NCBI RefSeq assembly: GCF_036245865.1
Contig: NZ_BTTW01000002.1
Coordinates: forward strand, 434,001 to 498,000
Reading direction: 5' to 3'
Source: Corallococcus caeni
GTDB lineage: Bacteria > Myxococcota > Myxococcia > Myxococcales > Myxococcaceae
Length of the DNA stretch: 64,000 nucleotides
Position numbers and translations under genes: made by a program. Shown one piece after another: positions 19,320-29,753 of this stretch. The notes beneath the pieces are model-generated. The model did no database searches and was not told where the DNA came from. It worked only from the letters and a program-made list of their open reading frames with translations. Within the stretch, counting starts at the first letter, position 1. The number at the start of each line of letters is the position of its first letter.

Positions 19320-19367
19320 GGGGCACATTGCCCCGGCGGGGGCAGGATGCCCCGGAAGCCCCGGGGC
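19320..19367. promoter_or_regulatory. Tandem GGGGCA-N3-TGCCCC palindromes (candidate operator array)
   Basis: GGGGCA-CAT-TGCCCC (19320-19334) and GGGGCA-GGA-TGCCCC (19339-19353) are two copies of the same 15-bp palindrome with centres 19 bp apart. GCCCCGGGGC (19358-19367) follows. The array lies between a small exported-protein gene (starts 19191, minus strand) and a receiver gene (starts 19438, plus strand). Repeated dyads in a divergent promoter region suggest cooperative binding of a dimeric regulator. A strong RNA secondary structure is the alternative. Confidence 0.5.
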
Positions 19368-19437
19368 ACGACGGATCCACGGCCCCGGAAGGCATGGGGC
19401 GACGCACGTGGCATGCGCCGTGCTCCTCCGCAATCAA

Positions 19438-19860
19438 ATGACGAACGCCCCTCCCCAAGAAGAAGCGACGTCCGCCGCGCGCGTCCTGGTGGCCGAGGAC
19501 GACGACGCGATGCGCGCGATGCTCGTGCGCACGCTGCGGCGCGCGGGCTACACGGTGGTGGAGGTGGAGGACGGCTTCGAGCTGGGCGACTACGTGGCGA
19601 TGATGCGGGGCCACGGCGGCACGCTCGCCCCGCCGGACGTCATCGTCAGCGACGTGCGCATGCCGGGGCGCACCGGCCTGGAGGCGCTCGGGCGTTTGCG
19701 TGACCAGGGCATCGCGTGCCCCGTGCTGCTGCTCAGCGCCTTCGCGGATGAGGAGACGCACGCGGAGGCCCTGAGGCTGGGCGCCCGGCGGTTGCTGGAC
19801 AAGCCGGTGGACCTGGACGTGCTGAAGGCCGCGGTGCGCGACGCGGTGGCGCACGACTGA
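19438..19860 (+). CDS. Stand-alone receiver
   Basis: A 140-residue single receiver: acidic pocket in VLVAEDDDAMRAML, phosphoacceptor Asp72 in VIVSDVRMPGRTG, Ser in LLLSAFAD and Lys in RLLDKPVDLDV. The region before the phosphorylation site carries a short Gly/His insertion (MMRGHGGTLAPP). An upstream in-frame GTG at 19408 is possible; ATG 19438 places the domain near the N-terminus. The gene ends exactly where the convergent symporter gene ends. No adjacent kinase is obviously cognate. Confidence 0.82.
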   Translation: MTNAPPQEEATSAARVLVAEDDDAMRAMLVRTLRRAGYTVVEVEDGFELGDYVAMMRGHGGTLAPPDVIVSDVRMPGRTGLEALGRLRDQGIACPVLLLSAFADEETHAEALRLGARRLLDKPVDLDVLKAAVRDAVAHD

Positions 19861-21162
19861 TCAGGCCGTCGTCCCCGCGTCGGCCGACGGCGCTTCCGGC
19901 ATGGGCTGGCCGTTGAGCTCCGCGCGCAGCCGCTCGCGGTCCAGCTCGTTCTCCCAGCGGGACACGACGATGCTGGCGACGCCGTTGCCAATGAAGTTGG
20001 TGAGCGCGCGTGCCTCGCTCATGAACCGGTCGATGCCCAGGATGAGCGCCAGGCCCGCCACCGGCACGGACGGCACCACCGCCAGCGTGGCGGCCAGGGT
20101 GATGAAGCCCGCGCCCGTCACGCCAGAGGCGCCCTTGGACGTGAGCATCGCCACGCCCAGCAGCGTCGCCGTCTGCGTGAGCGTGAGGTCCACGTTGAGC
20201 GCCTGGGCCACGAACAGCGCGGCCATGGTCAGGTAGATGTTGGTGCCGTCCAGGTTGAAGGAGTAGCCGCTGGGCACCACCAGCCCCACCACGGACCTGG
20301 AGCAGCCCAGCCGCTCCAGCTTCTGCATCAGCGGCACCAGCGCGGACTCCGACGACGACGTGCCCAGCACCAGGAACAGCTCCGCGCGGATGTAGCGCAG
20401 GAACTTCAGGATGGAGAAGCCCGTCAGCCGCGCGACGACGCCCAGCACTCCGACGACGAACAGCACGCACGCCAGATAGAAGCAGCCCATGAGGCGCAAC
20501 AGCGGCCCCAGGCTGGTGATGCCGTAGGCGCCCAGCGTGAAGGCCATGGAGGCCCCCGCGCCAATGGGCGCCAGCTTCATCACCGCGCCAATCATGTGGA
20601 AGAAGGCCTTGGACAGCGCCTCGAAGAGGACGACCACGGGCTTCGCCACGGGGCCGATGGCCGTCAGCGAGAAGCCGAACAGCAGCGCCAGCAGCAGCAC
20701 CTGGAGCAGGTCGCCCTCGCCGGTGAAGGCGTCCACGAAGGTGCGCGGGATGATGTGCAGCAGGAAGCCCGCGGTGGACTGGTCATGCGCCTGCTGGGCG
20801 AAGCGGGCCACGGCGCTCGCGTCCAGCGTGCGCGGGTCCACGTTGAAGCCGGAGCCGGGCTTGAGCACCGTCACCACCAGCACGCCGATGAGGAGCGCGA
20901 ACGTGGAGATGACCTCGAAGTAGAGCAGCGCCTTGCCGCCCACCCGGCCCACCTTCTTCATGTCCGCCACGTTGGCCACGCCCAGCACCACGGTCAGGAA
21001 GATGACCGGGGAGATGAGCATCTTCACCAGCGCGATGAACGCGTCCCCCAGCGGCTTGAGCTTCACCGCGGTGGCGGGCGCCAGGTGGCCCAGCAGGCCC
21101 CCCGCGAAGATGGCCGCCAGCACCCACAGGTACAGGCGCGAGGACTTCGTGTCGGCGCTCAT
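19861..21162 (-). CDS. Na+/H+-dicarboxylate or glutamate symporter (DctA/GltP family)
   Basis: A 433-residue DAACS-family transporter of usual length with about eight membrane segments and two re-entrant loops. The diagnostic serine-rich loop is [20 protein letters not shown] and the second signature is [20 protein letters not shown]. Substrates are likely C4-dicarboxylates, aspartate or glutamate, driven by Na+ or H+; sequence alone does not separate these. ATG 21162 follows a strong GGGGGGA ribosome-binding site and is preferred over TTG 21180. It lies 14 bp after the Kef-type antiporter gene, so the two are probably co-transcribed. Confidence 0.9.
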   Translation of the reverse strand: MSADTKSSRLYLWVLAAIFAGGLLGHLAPATAVKLKPLGDAFIALVKMLISPVIFLTVVLGVANVADMKKVGRVGGKALLYFEVISTFALLIGVLVVTVLKPGSGFNVDPRTLDASAVARFAQQAHDQSTAGFLLHIIPRTFVDAFTGEGDLLQVLLLALLFGFSLTAIGPVAKPVVVLFEALSKAFFHMIGAVMKLAPIGAGASMAFTLGAYGITSLGPLLRLMGCFYLACVLFVVGVLGVVARLTGFSILKFLRYIRAELFLVLGTSSSESALVPLMQKLERLGCSRSVVGLVVPSGYSFNLDGTNIYLTMAALFVAQALNVDLTLTQTATLLGVAMLTSKGASGVTGAGFITLAATLAVVPSVPVAGLALILGIDRFMSEARALTNFIGNGVASIVVSRWENELDRERLRAELNGQPMPEAPSADAGTTA

Positions 21163-21176
21163 GGTGGTGTCCCCCC

Positions 21177-22958
21177 TCAAACCGACTTCTGGTCGGCTTC
21201 GTCCTTCTCGAACAGCAGCTCCAGCTCGCGGCGGGCGCGGACGATGACCTCCATCATCTTCTTCTCGTCCTTGAAGACCTTGGCGCTCTCCAGCATCAGG
21301 GACTCGTCGTGCTCGCGGAAGCGCTCCACGGAGCGGCGGGCCTCCGCGAAGGTGAGGCCCATCTCCTGGAGCACGTCGCCGGCCATGACGAGGCTCGCGT
21401 CGAACGTCTCACGCACCAGGTGGGTGACGCCCAGGTCCAGCAGCCGGTACGCGTGCTCGCGGTTGCGCGCCCGCGCGTAGATGGTGAGGTGCGGGAAGTG
21501 CTCCTTCACCATCTGCGCGGTGCGCAGGGACGCGGCCATGTCGTCGATGGCCAGCACGAACACCTTGGCCTTCTCCGCGCGGGCCGCGCGCAACAGGTCC
21601 AGCCGGGACGCGTCGCCGTAGAACACCTGGTTGCCGAAGCGCTGGATGAAGTCGATGTGCTCCGCGCTCGCGTCGATGGCGGTGAACCCGATGCGGCGCG
21701 CGCGCAGCAGGCGGGCCACCACCTGCCCCACGCGCCCCATGCCCGCGATGATGACCGGGTGGTCCTCCTCCGGCGCCACGTTGTACTCGCGCTGCGGGCC
21801 CTTCTTCAGGAAGCGCGGCGCCACCCATCGCTCGTGCGCGGCGGACAGGAACGGCGTCACCACCATGGACAGGCCCACCACCAGCACCAGCAGGTCCGCC
21901 TGCGCGCGGTCCATCACGTGGAAGGACACCGCCAGGGAGAAGAGGACGAAGGCGAACTCACCGCCCTGCGAAATCACCACCGCCAGGCTCACCGCGGACC
22001 CAGGCTTCTGCAACCCCACGCGCCCCAGCCCGTACAGCACCAGCGCCTTGAGGGCGGTGAGGCCCAGCACCAGCGCCAGCACGCGCAGGGGCTCGCGCGC
22101 GAGCAGCGCCAGGTTCACGGACATGCCCACGGCGATGAAGAACAGGCCCAGCAGCAGGCCCTTGAAGGGCTCGATGTCCGCCTCCAGTTCGTGGCGGTAC
22201 TCGGACTCCGACAGCAGCACGCCCGCGAGGAACGCGCCCAGCGCCATGGACAGGCCCACCGCGCTGACCAGCGACGCGGTGCCCACGACGACGAGCAGCG
22301 CCGTCGCGGTGAACAGCTCCTGGCTGTGCACGCCCGCCACCGCGCGGAACACCGGCCGCAAGAGGTAGCGGCCCGCCAGCACCACCAGCACCACCACGCC
22401 CACGGCCTTCGCGGCCATCAGCCACCCGGGCTCCGTGGAGGGCGTCTCCACCACGCCCAAGAGCGGCAGCGCGGCCAGCAGCGGGATCACGGCCAGGTCC
22501 TGGAACAGGAGGATGCCGAAGGCGAGCTGACCGTGCTCGGTGGTGAGCTGGTTCTTCTCCGCGAGCAGCTGGAGCGCGAACGCGGTGGAGGACAGCGACA
22601 GGCCGAAGCCCGCGATGATGGCCGCGCCCCAGGACAGGCCCAGCACCTTCCCCACGACCGCGAGCAGCAGGCCCGTCACCACCACCTGCGCGCCGCCCAT
22701 GCCGAACACGGAGCGGCGCAGGTTCCACAGGCGCGACGGCTGCAGCTCCAGGCCAATCACGAACAGCAGCAGCACCACGCCCAGCTCCGCGATGTGGAGG
22801 ATGTTCTCCACGTCGGAGATGAGGCCCGCGCCATACGGCCCGATGGCCGCGCCCGCCGCCAGGTAGCCCAGCACGGAGCCCAGCCCCAGCTTCTTGAAGA
22901 GGGGCACGGCGACGACCGTGGCGGCCAGGAACACCAGCGCCTGATGCAGAAAGGACAT
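21177..22958 (-). CDS. Kef/CPA2-type monovalent cation:proton antiporter with RCK_N domain
   Basis: A 593-residue CPA2-family transporter. Residues 1-385 form about twelve membrane segments and include [16 protein letters not shown] and LELQPSRLW, typical of KefB/KefC. A cytoplasmic Rossmann RCK_N (TrkA-N) domain follows (about 410-530) with the nucleotide-binding loop [17 protein letters not shown] helical tail ends the protein. It probably exchanges K+ or Na+ for protons under nucleotide or redox control. ATG 22958 is chosen because the first membrane helix starts directly after it. Confidence 0.9.
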   Translation of the reverse strand: MSFLHQALVFLAATVVAVPLFKKLGLGSVLGYLAAGAAIGPYGAGLISDVENILHIAELGVVLLLFVIGLELQPSRLWNLRRSVFGMGGAQVVVTGLLLAVVGKVLGLSWGAAIIAGFGLSLSSTAFALQLLAEKNQLTTEHGQLAFGILLFQDLAVIPLLAALPLLGVVETPSTEPGWLMAAKAVGVVVLVVLAGRYLLRPVFRAVAGVHSQELFTATALLVVVGTASLVSAVGLSMALGAFLAGVLLSESEYRHELEADIEPFKGLLLGLFFIAVGMSVNLALLAREPLRVLALVLGLTALKALVLYGLGRVGLQKPGSAVSLAVVISQGGEFAFVLFSLAVSFHVMDRAQADLLVLVVGLSMVVTPFLSAAHERWVAPRFLKKGPQREYNVAPEEDHPVIIAGMGRVGQVVARLLRARRIGFTAIDASAEHIDFIQRFGNQVFYGDASRLDLLRAARAEKAKVFVLAIDDMAASLRTAQMVKEHFPHLTIYARARNREHAYRLLDLGVTHLVRETFDASLVMAGDVLQEMGLTFAEARRSVERFREHDESLMLESAKVFKDEKKMMEVIVRARRELELLFEKDEADQKSV

Positions 22959-23051
22959 AAGGCGCCTGCATGGCACGCTGAAGGCCACCTCGGCAACAGG
23001 CGTGGGGTGCGGCCCGGGCCTGCCCGGCGGGCCCTTCAGGGCCGTCCGGCG

Positions 23052-24782
23052 TCAGTGCTCGTAGGTGTCGCGCGGGCGGGACATGCCGGCCGCGGCGGCC
23101 TGCGGGGCGGCGACGGGCATGCCCACGTGCGCCACGGGCAGCGTGAAGGTGAAGACGCTGCCGGTGCCCAGGATGCTCTCCGCGCGGATGGTGCCGCCGT
23201 GCGCCTCCACCAGGCCCTTGGCGATGGCCAGCCCCAGGCCGGTGCCGCGGGCGGCCGCGTCGCGCGCCTGCCAGTAGCGGTCGAAGATGTGCGGCAGCGC
23301 GTCCGGCGTGATGCCGTTGCCCGTGTCGCGCACGTCGAAGGACACCTCGCCGCCGCGCATCACCGCCTTGACCGCCAGCGTGCCGCCCGGCGGGGTGAAC
23401 TTCACGGCGTTGCCCAGCAGGTTGCCCATCACCTGGAGCACGCGGCTGCGGTCGCACTTCACGCGCAGCCCCTCCGTGGGCAGGTCCGCTTCCAGGTGCA
23501 GCCCCTTGGCCTCCGCCAGCGGCCGGATGGCCTCCAGCGCCTCCGTGGCCAGCGCCACGGCGGTGTGCTCGCCCAGTTCCAGCGGCAGGTGCCCGGCCTC
23601 CAGGCGGCCCCAGTCCAAGAGGTCGGAGATGAGCCGCGACATGCGCTCGGCCGCGTCGTTGATGCGCGTGGCCTGCTTGGCCACCGCCTCGCCGCCCGGC
23701 TTGCCCGCCGTGCCGCGCAACAGCAGCGCCGCGCCCAGCTGCACCACGCCCAGCGGGTTCTTCAGGTCGTGCGACACCACGGCGAGCAGGTCCTCGCGCG
23801 CGCGAGCGGCCCGGCGGGACTCACCCACCAGCCGCGCGTTGTCGATGGCCAGGCTCGCGCGCAGGCACAGGTCCTCCGCCAGCGCCAGGTCGTCCGGGCC
23901 GTAGCGGCGCCCGGAGCCGGAGCTCACGAACGTCACCGCGCCCAGCGTGTGGCCGCGCGCGCGCAGCGGGATGATCATGTACGAGCGCGCCTGCAACGCC
24001 TCCAGCATCGCCGGGTGCGCGGGCTCCGCCGCCGCCGCGCGCAGGAGCGACTCCGTCACCGCGGGCACCAGCTCCGGCTCGCCCGTGCGCAGCACGCGCA
24101 AGAGGCCCACCGGCGCGTCGTCGTGGACCTCCGTGCGCGTGGGCAGGCCCCGGGCGCGCTCCTGCTGCGTCGGGTCCAGGCACGCCACCGCCGCGCGGCC
24201 CACCCACGGGCCCTGCTCCAGCGCGTCCACCAGGCACCAGTCCGCCAGGTCCGGCACCGCCAGGTGCGCGAGCAGCGTGTACATGCCCTGCGGATCCGGC
24301 GGGTGCGTGAACAGCGTCGTCATCGCCTGGTAGAGGAAGGAGCGGCGGCGCTCGGCGGTCTCCACCTCCGCGCGCGCGGCCTGCTCCAGCTCCAGGGCGC
24401 GCGAATAGATGGCCTCCGCCTCCGTGAGCGCCCGCGCCGTCACCAGCACGGCCGGGGACGCGTCCGCGTCCGTGCCCAGCGGCGTGAGCACCAGCGCGTG
24501 CCGGCGGACGCCCTGCGCGCCCGGCCAGGGCGCCTCCACGGTGGTGGACTCCCGCAGCGTCACCACGCGGACGCGCGCGGCCTCCAGCGCCGTCAGCGCC
24601 TCGTGCGGCAGCCCCAGCTCGCTCCAGTGACGTCCCGAAAGCTCACCCGCCGCGCGGCCGAGCGCCCGGGCGCCCGCGGCGCTGCACGACACCAGCCGGC
24701 CCGTGCCGTCCAGGAGGTAGGCAGGGTCGGGGATGGCGGCGAAGACCGCTTCGTAGGCCGGGCCAGTCGTGGGAGCGCTCAT
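23052..24782 (-). CDS. PAS-GAF histidine kinase
   Basis: A soluble 576-residue kinase. The N-terminal PAS (about 10-125) is followed by a coiled linker, a GAF domain (about 155-315, with MIIPLRARGHTLGAVTFVSS) and the kinase core. The phosphorylated His is His338 in DLLAVVSHDLKNPLGVV. The ATPase has NLLGNAVKFTPPGG, DTGNGITPD and GTGLGLAIAKGLV. ATG 24782 is preferred to an upstream TTG (24812). It lies 112 bp after the second cheB gene on the same strand, so it could be an auxiliary kinase for that chemosensory operon, but the gap leaves room for its own promoter. No response regulator is adjacent. Confidence 0.87.
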   Translation of the reverse strand: MSAPTTGPAYEAVFAAIPDPAYLLDGTGRLVSCSAAGARALGRAAGELSGRHWSELGLPHEALTALEAARVRVVTLRESTTVEAPWPGAQGVRRHALVLTPLGTDADASPAVLVTARALTEAEAIYSRALELEQAARAEVETAERRRSFLYQAMTTLFTHPPDPQGMYTLLAHLAVPDLADWCLVDALEQGPWVGRAAVACLDPTQQERARGLPTRTEVHDDAPVGLLRVLRTGEPELVPAVTESLLRAAAAEPAHPAMLEALQARSYMIIPLRARGHTLGAVTFVSSGSGRRYGPDDLALAEDLCLRASLAIDNARLVGESRRAARAREDLLAVVSHDLKNPLGVVQLGAALLLRGTAGKPGGEAVAKQATRINDAAERMSRLISDLLDWGRLEAGHLPLELGEHTAVALATEALEAIRPLAEAKGLHLEADLPTEGLRVKCDRSRVLQVMGNLLGNAVKFTPPGGTLAVKAVMRGGEVSFDVRDTGNGITPDALPHIFDRYWQARDAAARGTGLGLAIAKGLVEAHGGTIRAESILGTGSVFTFTLPVAHVGMPVAAPQAAAAGMSRPRDTYEH

Positions 24783-24894
24783 CAAGAAAGAAGGGGCCGA
24801 GGGGTGCCCCAATTGGACCCGATATTGACACTCCGTACCAGGGTCGCCATTCCGGCCACGAACTCAGGCAAATGAATTTTGCTCAATCAACACT

Positions 24895-25962
24895 TCAGGG
24901 TGTCCGTACCCCAGGTTGTAGGAGCGCCAGCAGCCTGCGGGCGATCTGCCCGAGCGGCAGGACCTCGTGCGCCAGGTTGGCGCCCACCACCACGGCGGGC
25001 ATGCCGTAGACGACGGACGTCGCCTCGTCCTGGGCAATCACCCGCCCGCCCGCCTGGTGCAGGTCCCGGATGCCGTCCAGGCCGTCCTGGCCCATGCCGG
25101 TGAGCACCACCGCCAGGGCCGTCTGCCCGTAGGCCCGCGCGACGGACCGGAACAGCCAGTTGGCGGAAGGCCGGAAGCCCTGGATGGGCGCGGCGCCGGA
25201 CACCTGCGCGCGGTGGTCCTGGGTGACGCCCAGGTGCTTGTCGTCCGGGGCCAGGTACACGGTGCCGGGGGTGAGCGGCTCGCCGTCCTCGGCCACCTTC
25301 ACCCGCAGCTTCGTGGCGGTGCCCAGCCACGTGGCCAGGCCGTTGCCGAAGCCCAGCGCGATGTGCTGCACCAGCAGGATGGGGGGCGGGGGCGTGGCCT
25401 GTCCGCCCAGGTCGGACAGGATGCGGTAGAGCGCGGCGGGGCCTCCGGTGGACGCGGCCATGGCCAGCACGGCGGGCGCGCGGAAGGCGGGGGTGGGCGT
25501 CGTCTCCTGGTGGGGCGTGGGCGTGGCGGCGCGGTCCGGCCAGCGGCGCACCACCTTCACCTGGGCCATGGCCTTGAGCGTGTCGCGCAGCCGGCGGCTG
25601 TCCGCCTCGAAGTCCGGGGACTCCGGGCCCACCGGCTTCTGGAGCACCGCCAGCGCCCCGGCCCTCAGCGCGGCCATGGACGTCTGGATGTCGCGCTCCA
25701 CCAGCGTGGACACCACCACCACGGGCGTGGGCACCTCCGTCATGATGCGGCGGGTGGCGTCCAGGCCGTCCATGCGCGGCATCTGGATGTCCATGGTCAC
25801 CAGCGCGGGCTGCAGCCGCTGGCACAGGTCCACCGCCTCCAGGCCGTCCTTGGCCTCGCCCACCACGGCGAGCGCCGGGTCGGTGCGCAGGATCTCCACC
25901 AGCAGCCGCCGGGCGGTGGGCGAGTCCTCGGCCACCAGGATGCGCAACGGTTCGGTCTTCAT
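24895..25962 (-). CDS. cheB: CheB methylesterase of the second chemosensory operon
   Basis: A 355-residue receiver-plus-methylesterase. The receiver has VAEDSPTARRLL and phosphoacceptor Asp58 in LVTMDIQMPRMDG, with Lys in VLQKPVG. The catalytic domain has Ser in MAASTGGPAALY, His in LLVQHIALGFG and Asp in LTGMGQDGLDGI. The ATG overlaps the stop of the upstream hybrid cheA by four bases. It would demethylate the CHASE3-type receptor of this operon, and in Wsp-type systems CheB provides the feedback. Confidence 0.92.
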   Translation of the reverse strand: MKTEPLRILVAEDSPTARRLLVEILRTDPALAVVGEAKDGLEAVDLCQRLQPALVTMDIQMPRMDGLDATRRIMTEVPTPVVVVSTLVERDIQTSMAALRAGALAVLQKPVGPESPDFEADSRRLRDTLKAMAQVKVVRRWPDRAATPTPHQETTPTPAFRAPAVLAMAASTGGPAALYRILSDLGGQATPPPPILLVQHIALGFGNGLATWLGTATKLRVKVAEDGEPLTPGTVYLAPDDKHLGVTQDHRAQVSGAAPIQGFRPSANWLFRSVARAYGQTALAVVLTGMGQDGLDGIRDLHQAGGRVIAQDEATSVVYGMPAVVVGANLAHEVLPLGQIARRLLALLQPGVRTP

Positions 25963-28106
25963 AGCAGTCGCCTCAGCGTCTCCAGCAGGCTCGTCGGATC
26001 AAACGCGCTCTTCACGATGTAGGCGCTCGCGCCGGCCTGCAGCCCGCGCGCCTTGTCCTCGGGCTTCTCGCGCGACGTGACGAGCACCACCGGCACCCGC
26101 CCGAAGCGCGGCGATGCGCGCACGGCCTCCGTCACCTGGAAGCCATCCATGCGCGGCATCTCCACGTCCATCACCATCGCGTCCGCGCCGCCCGCCTGGA
26201 GCCGCTCCCACGCCTCCGCGCCGTCCGCGCACGCGGTGACGTCGTAGCCGGCGCCCTCCAGGATGCTCTGCTCCAGCATGCGCGTCGTGGGCGAGTCGTC
26301 CGCCAGCACCACGCGCCGGCGCGCGGCCTGCTCCTTGGGCGTGGGGAAGAAGTGCGCGGAGGGGCGCCCGCCCGCGGCCCGCACCAGCGACGCGGGGCTG
26401 AGCAGGAGCGCCATGCGCCCATCCGGCATCACCGCCGCGGCGGCCACGTGCCGCGCCCGCTTCACGCGGCTGCCCAGGGAGCGCACCAGCACCTCCTGCT
26501 CCGCGATGACTTCATCCACCACCAGCGCCGCCTGCGCGGTGCCCGCCGACAGCACCACCGCGGACGGCCGCGCCTTGGGGGGCCCCGCCGGCAGGTCCAG
26601 CACGGCCGCGAGCGACGCCAGCGGCACCAGCGCGTCCGGCGTCACCCAGGACATGCGGCCCTCCACCTCGCGCACGTCGGAAGGCGACAGGCGCAAGAGC
26701 CGGTCCACGCCCTCGCTGGCGAGCGCCAGCGTCTGCCCGCCCACCGCCACCAGCAGCACGCGCAGGGTGCTCAGGGTGAGGGGCACGTCCAGCGTGAAGC
26801 GGGTGCCCTGGCCCGCCTTGAAGGCCACCTCCACGCTGCCGCGCAGGGCCTCCACCTGGGCCCTCACCACGTCCAGGCCCACGCCCCGGCCGGACACCGC
26901 CGTCACCTTCGCCGCGGTGGACAGGCCCGGCAGGAACACGAGCCTGGCCGCCTCCTCGTCGTCCTCGGGCACTTCCAGGCCCCGGGTCCGGGCGCGCTCG
27001 CGCAGGGCCTCCAGGTCCAGGCCGCGCCCGTCGTCCTCCACCGCCACCTCCACCCGGCTGCCGCGAAGCCGCGCGGACAGCACCACGCGGCCCTCCTCCG
27101 GCTTGCCGTGGCGCACGCGCTCCTCCGGCGCCTCCAGGCCGTGCGCCACCGCGTTGCGCACCAGGTGCAGCAGGGGCTCGCGCAGGGACTGGAGCAGGGA
27201 GCGGTCCAGGTCCAGCCCGCCGCCGTGCACCTCCATGCGCACGCGCCGGCCCAGGCCGTGCGCCACGTCGCGCGCGGCGCGCTCCAGGCCGGTGCAGCCC
27301 TCCTCGAAGGGGAGCATGCGCGAGCGGCGCACCTCGTCATCCAGGCCGGTGGAGGACTGGAACAGCGCGCGGCGGTCCTGCGCCAGCACGCGCGCCACCC
27401 GCGCCAGCTCCAGCTCCACGCGGCGCAGCGTCGTCTCGGACTTCGTGCCGCGCACCGTCTCGCGCAGCCCGGCCACGTCGTCGCGCAGCGCCTCCAGGGA
27501 CTCGGCGTGGCCCTCCAGGCGCAGCATCGCCACGCGCAGTTCGCCGCTGCGGCCCAGCAGCGCGTCCAGCTTCTGCCCGGACACGCGCACCGGCAGCGTC
27601 TCCCCGCTGACCTGCGCGGGGACGGGAAGCTCCGGCTCGGCCTCCTCGCTGGCGGGGGGCTGCGAGGGCTTCGGGGAGGGGCCCGGCACGGGCGCCGGGG
27701 CCTGGGGCGGCAGGCCGTGCGCGGCCTGCTCCAGCTGGGGCAGCAGCGCCTCCAGCGGCGAGCCGGCCAGCTCCTGGCGCGCCGCCAGCCTGCGTCCCGC
27801 GTCGTCCAGCGCGTCCACCGTGGCGAAGCACAGCTCGAAGAGGTCCGGCGTGGGCGTGCGCCCGTGGATGAGCGGCTCCAGCACCTCCTCCATGCGGTGG
27901 CAGGCGTTCTCCACCATGGCGGCGCTGGCCGCGCGCGACGCGCCCTTCACGCTGTGCAGCGTGCGCAGCAGGCCGGGGATGAGCTCCTTCGCGCGCGCCG
28001 GGGCCTGCTCCAGCGCGAGCAGGTCCCGGTTGAGGGACACCACGTGCCCCTCCAGCTCCTCCAGGAACGAGTCCAGCAGTGCCTGCGCCAGCCTGTCGCG
28101 ATCCAT
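25959..28106 (-). CDS. cheA: Hybrid CheA kinase with C-terminal receiver
   Basis: A 715-residue CheA-REC. The HPt domain has His51 in LLRTLHSVKGASRAA. A Pro-rich linker (about 135-165) replaces P2. The dimerisation and ATPase region has HLVRNAVAHGLE (N box), DDGRGLD (G1) and SGRGVGLDVVRAQV (G2), followed by a CheW-like domain (about 445-575). A C-terminal receiver (about 595-715) has VVLADDSPTTRML, Asp in AMVMDVEMPRMDG and Lys in YIVKSAFD. The fused receiver, as in WspE and FrzE, may act as phosphate sink or internal regulator. It lies 3 bp after the receptor gene and overlaps cheB. Confidence 0.92.
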   Translation of the reverse strand: MDRDRLAQALLDSFLEELEGHVVSLNRDLLALEQAPARAKELIPGLLRTLHSVKGASRAASAAMVENACHRMEEVLEPLIHGRTPTPDLFELCFATVDALDDAGRRLAARQELAGSPLEALLPQLEQAAHGLPPQAPAPVPGPSPKPSQPPASEEAEPELPVPAQVSGETLPVRVSGQKLDALLGRSGELRVAMLRLEGHAESLEALRDDVAGLRETVRGTKSETTLRRVELELARVARVLAQDRRALFQSSTGLDDEVRRSRMLPFEEGCTGLERAARDVAHGLGRRVRMEVHGGGLDLDRSLLQSLREPLLHLVRNAVAHGLEAPEERVRHGKPEEGRVVLSARLRGSRVEVAVEDDGRGLDLEALRERARTRGLEVPEDDEEAARLVFLPGLSTAAKVTAVSGRGVGLDVVRAQVEALRGSVEVAFKAGQGTRFTLDVPLTLSTLRVLLVAVGGQTLALASEGVDRLLRLSPSDVREVEGRMSWVTPDALVPLASLAAVLDLPAGPPKARPSAVVLSAGTAQAALVVDEVIAEQEVLVRSLGSRVKRARHVAAAAVMPDGRMALLLSPASLVRAAGGRPSAHFFPTPKEQAARRRVVLADDSPTTRMLEQSILEGAGYDVTACADGAEAWERLQAGGADAMVMDVEMPRMDGFQVTEAVRASPRFGRVPVVLVTSREKPEDKARGLQAGASAYIVKSAFDPTSLLETLRRLL

Positions 28107-28109
28107 GGG

Positions 28110-29753
28110 TTAGCGCCCGAACTCCCCGAGCAGCCCCTTGAGCTTCTGGCCCATGGCGTTGATGTCCTGCATCGCGCGCTCCGTCTGCCGCGACGAGATG
28201 AGGCCCTGCTGCGTGGCCTGGTTCACGTCGTGCATCGCCTGGCGGATCTGTCCGATGCCGGTGGCCTGCTGGTTGGCGGACGCGGCGATCTGCGCGGCCG
28301 TGAGCGACGCCTGCGTGAGCAGGTCCGCAAGCTGCTGGATGGTGGTGCCCGCCTCCGTGACGACGCGGGTGGCGGCGGACACGCTCTTGGTGCCCTCCTC
28401 CGTGGTCATCACCGCGCCGTGGGTGGCCTTTTGAATCTGGCCAAGAATCTGGCGCACCTGCGCGGTGGCCTTCTTGGACTGGTCCGCCAGGGCCTTCACC
28501 TCGGAGGCGACGACGGCGAAGCCGCGGCCGTGCTCACCCGCGCGGCTCGCCTCGATGGAGGCGTTGAGCGCGAGCATGTGCGTCTGCTCGGAGATGTCGT
28601 TGACGGTGGTGATGATGTCGCCAATGGCCTGGGCCTGCTCGGCCAGGGCGAGGATGCGCGACGCGATGGACTCCACCTGGTCGCGCACGGCGCCCATGGA
28701 GGAGACGGCCTCCTCCACGGCGCGGCGGCCGGAGCGGCCCACCTCCTCCGAGTGCCGGGCGGACTCGCTCACCGCGCGGGCGCGGCCGGCGGCCTCCTCC
28801 GACGTCTTGGTGATCTCCTCGATGGTGCTCACCGTCTCCGTGACGGCGGTGCCCTGCTCCTGGGCGCCGGCCACCTGCTCGGTGGTGCTGGCGAGGATTT
28901 CAGAGGACGCGCCGGCCAGCTGGTTGACGAACTCCGCCACGGTCTTGAGGGTGTGCTCGCGCTGCTCGGCCTGCTTCGCCAGCTGCACCTCCGCTTGCTG
29001 GCGGCGCTCCGCCATGGAGTTGAAGGCGCCGGCCAGGTCGGCCATCTCGTCCTTGCCGCGCACGTCGATGCGGTGGGTGAGGTCGCCCTTGCCCAGTTGC
29101 TCCGCGCCGAAGGTGAGCTTGCGCAGGGGGTCGGTGATGCCGCGGGTGATGACGAAGCTGCCCACGCCCACGATGGCCAGGCCCAGCAGGGTGCCCAGCG
29201 CCAGCACCCAGAGGCTGCGCTGCGCGGCCTGGGTGGCGGCGTCGGAGTACTGTTTCCAGCGCTCCTCCTCCGTGTCGCGCATCTCATAGATGGTCTCCCG
29301 GATGCTCTCCATCTCCCTCTGGCCGCGGTTGGTCTTCACGATGGCCTGGGCCGCCTCGAAGCCCTGCTCACGGCGGACGCGGATGGTCTCCGCCAGCTCG
29401 TCCAGCTTGTTCAGGACCAGGGGCTCCAGCTTCGCGAAGCGCGCGCGCTGATCCGGGTAGCGGGCCATCGCCGGGCGCAGGGCGTCCAGGTCCGTGCGCA
29501 GCTCGGCCAGGGCGTTCTGGTACGGGCGCAGGTAGGTCTCTTCACCAGTGAGGATGAAGCCGCGCTGGCCCGTCTCCGCGTCCACGATGAGCGCGCGCAC
29601 CTCGCGCAGCAGCTTGTAGTTGTTGTGGGCCTCCAGCAGGCCCTCGGTGGTGGTGGTGAGCTGCTGGGCGCCCTGGAAGGCCACGCCCGCGATGATCAGC
29701 AGCACCAGCAGGGACAGCCCGAAGCCCAGCGCGATGCGATTCCCGATGCTCAT
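28110..29753 (-). CDS. Membrane chemoreceptor with CHASE3-type sensor
   Basis: A 547-residue MCP: TM1 at about 8-27, an all-helical extracytoplasmic domain at about 28-180 with the CHASE3 signature ([21 protein letters not shown]), and TM2 at about 184-206. A HAMP domain follows ([20 protein letters not shown]), then the signalling hairpin with the tip [20 protein letters not shown] and [14 protein letters not shown]. The ligand is unknown; CHASE3 domains often report envelope or osmotic cues. Its ATG overlaps the stop of the upstream cheW. This is the receptor of the second operon, like WspA in overall layout. Confidence 0.92.
   Translation of the reverse strand: MSIGNRIALGFGLSLLVLLIIAGVAFQGAQQLTTTTEGLLEAHNNYKLLREVRALIVDAETGQRGFILTGEETYLRPYQNALAELRTDLDALRPAMARYPDQRARFAKLEPLVLNKLDELAETIRVRREQGFEAAQAIVKTNRGQREMESIRETIYEMRDTEEERWKQYSDAATQAAQRSLWVLALGTLLGLAIVGVGSFVITRGITDPLRKLTFGAEQLGKGDLTHRIDVRGKDEMADLAGAFNSMAERRQQAEVQLAKQAEQREHTLKTVAEFVNQLAGASSEILASTTEQVAGAQEQGTAVTETVSTIEEITKTSEEAAGRARAVSESARHSEEVGRSGRRAVEEAVSSMGAVRDQVESIASRILALAEQAQAIGDIITTVNDISEQTHMLALNASIEASRAGEHGRGFAVVASEVKALADQSKKATAQVRQILGQIQKATHGAVMTTEEGTKSVSAATRVVTEAGTTIQQLADLLTQASLTAAQIAASANQQATGIGQIRQAMHDVNQATQQGLISSRQTERAMQDINAMGQKLKGLLGEFGR

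Noticed and set aside
22958-22990. GG-N10-GC pattern resembling a sigma-54 promoter before the antiporter gene
   Set aside because: The -12 box lacks TTGC, and the predicted start would leave only a few bases before the ATG.
21309-24875. Long plus-strand frame opposite the Kef antiporter and the PAS-GAF kinase
   Set aside because: Same low-complexity Arg/His/Gln composition. The minus-strand genes have transmembrane helices, kinase motifs and plausible starts.
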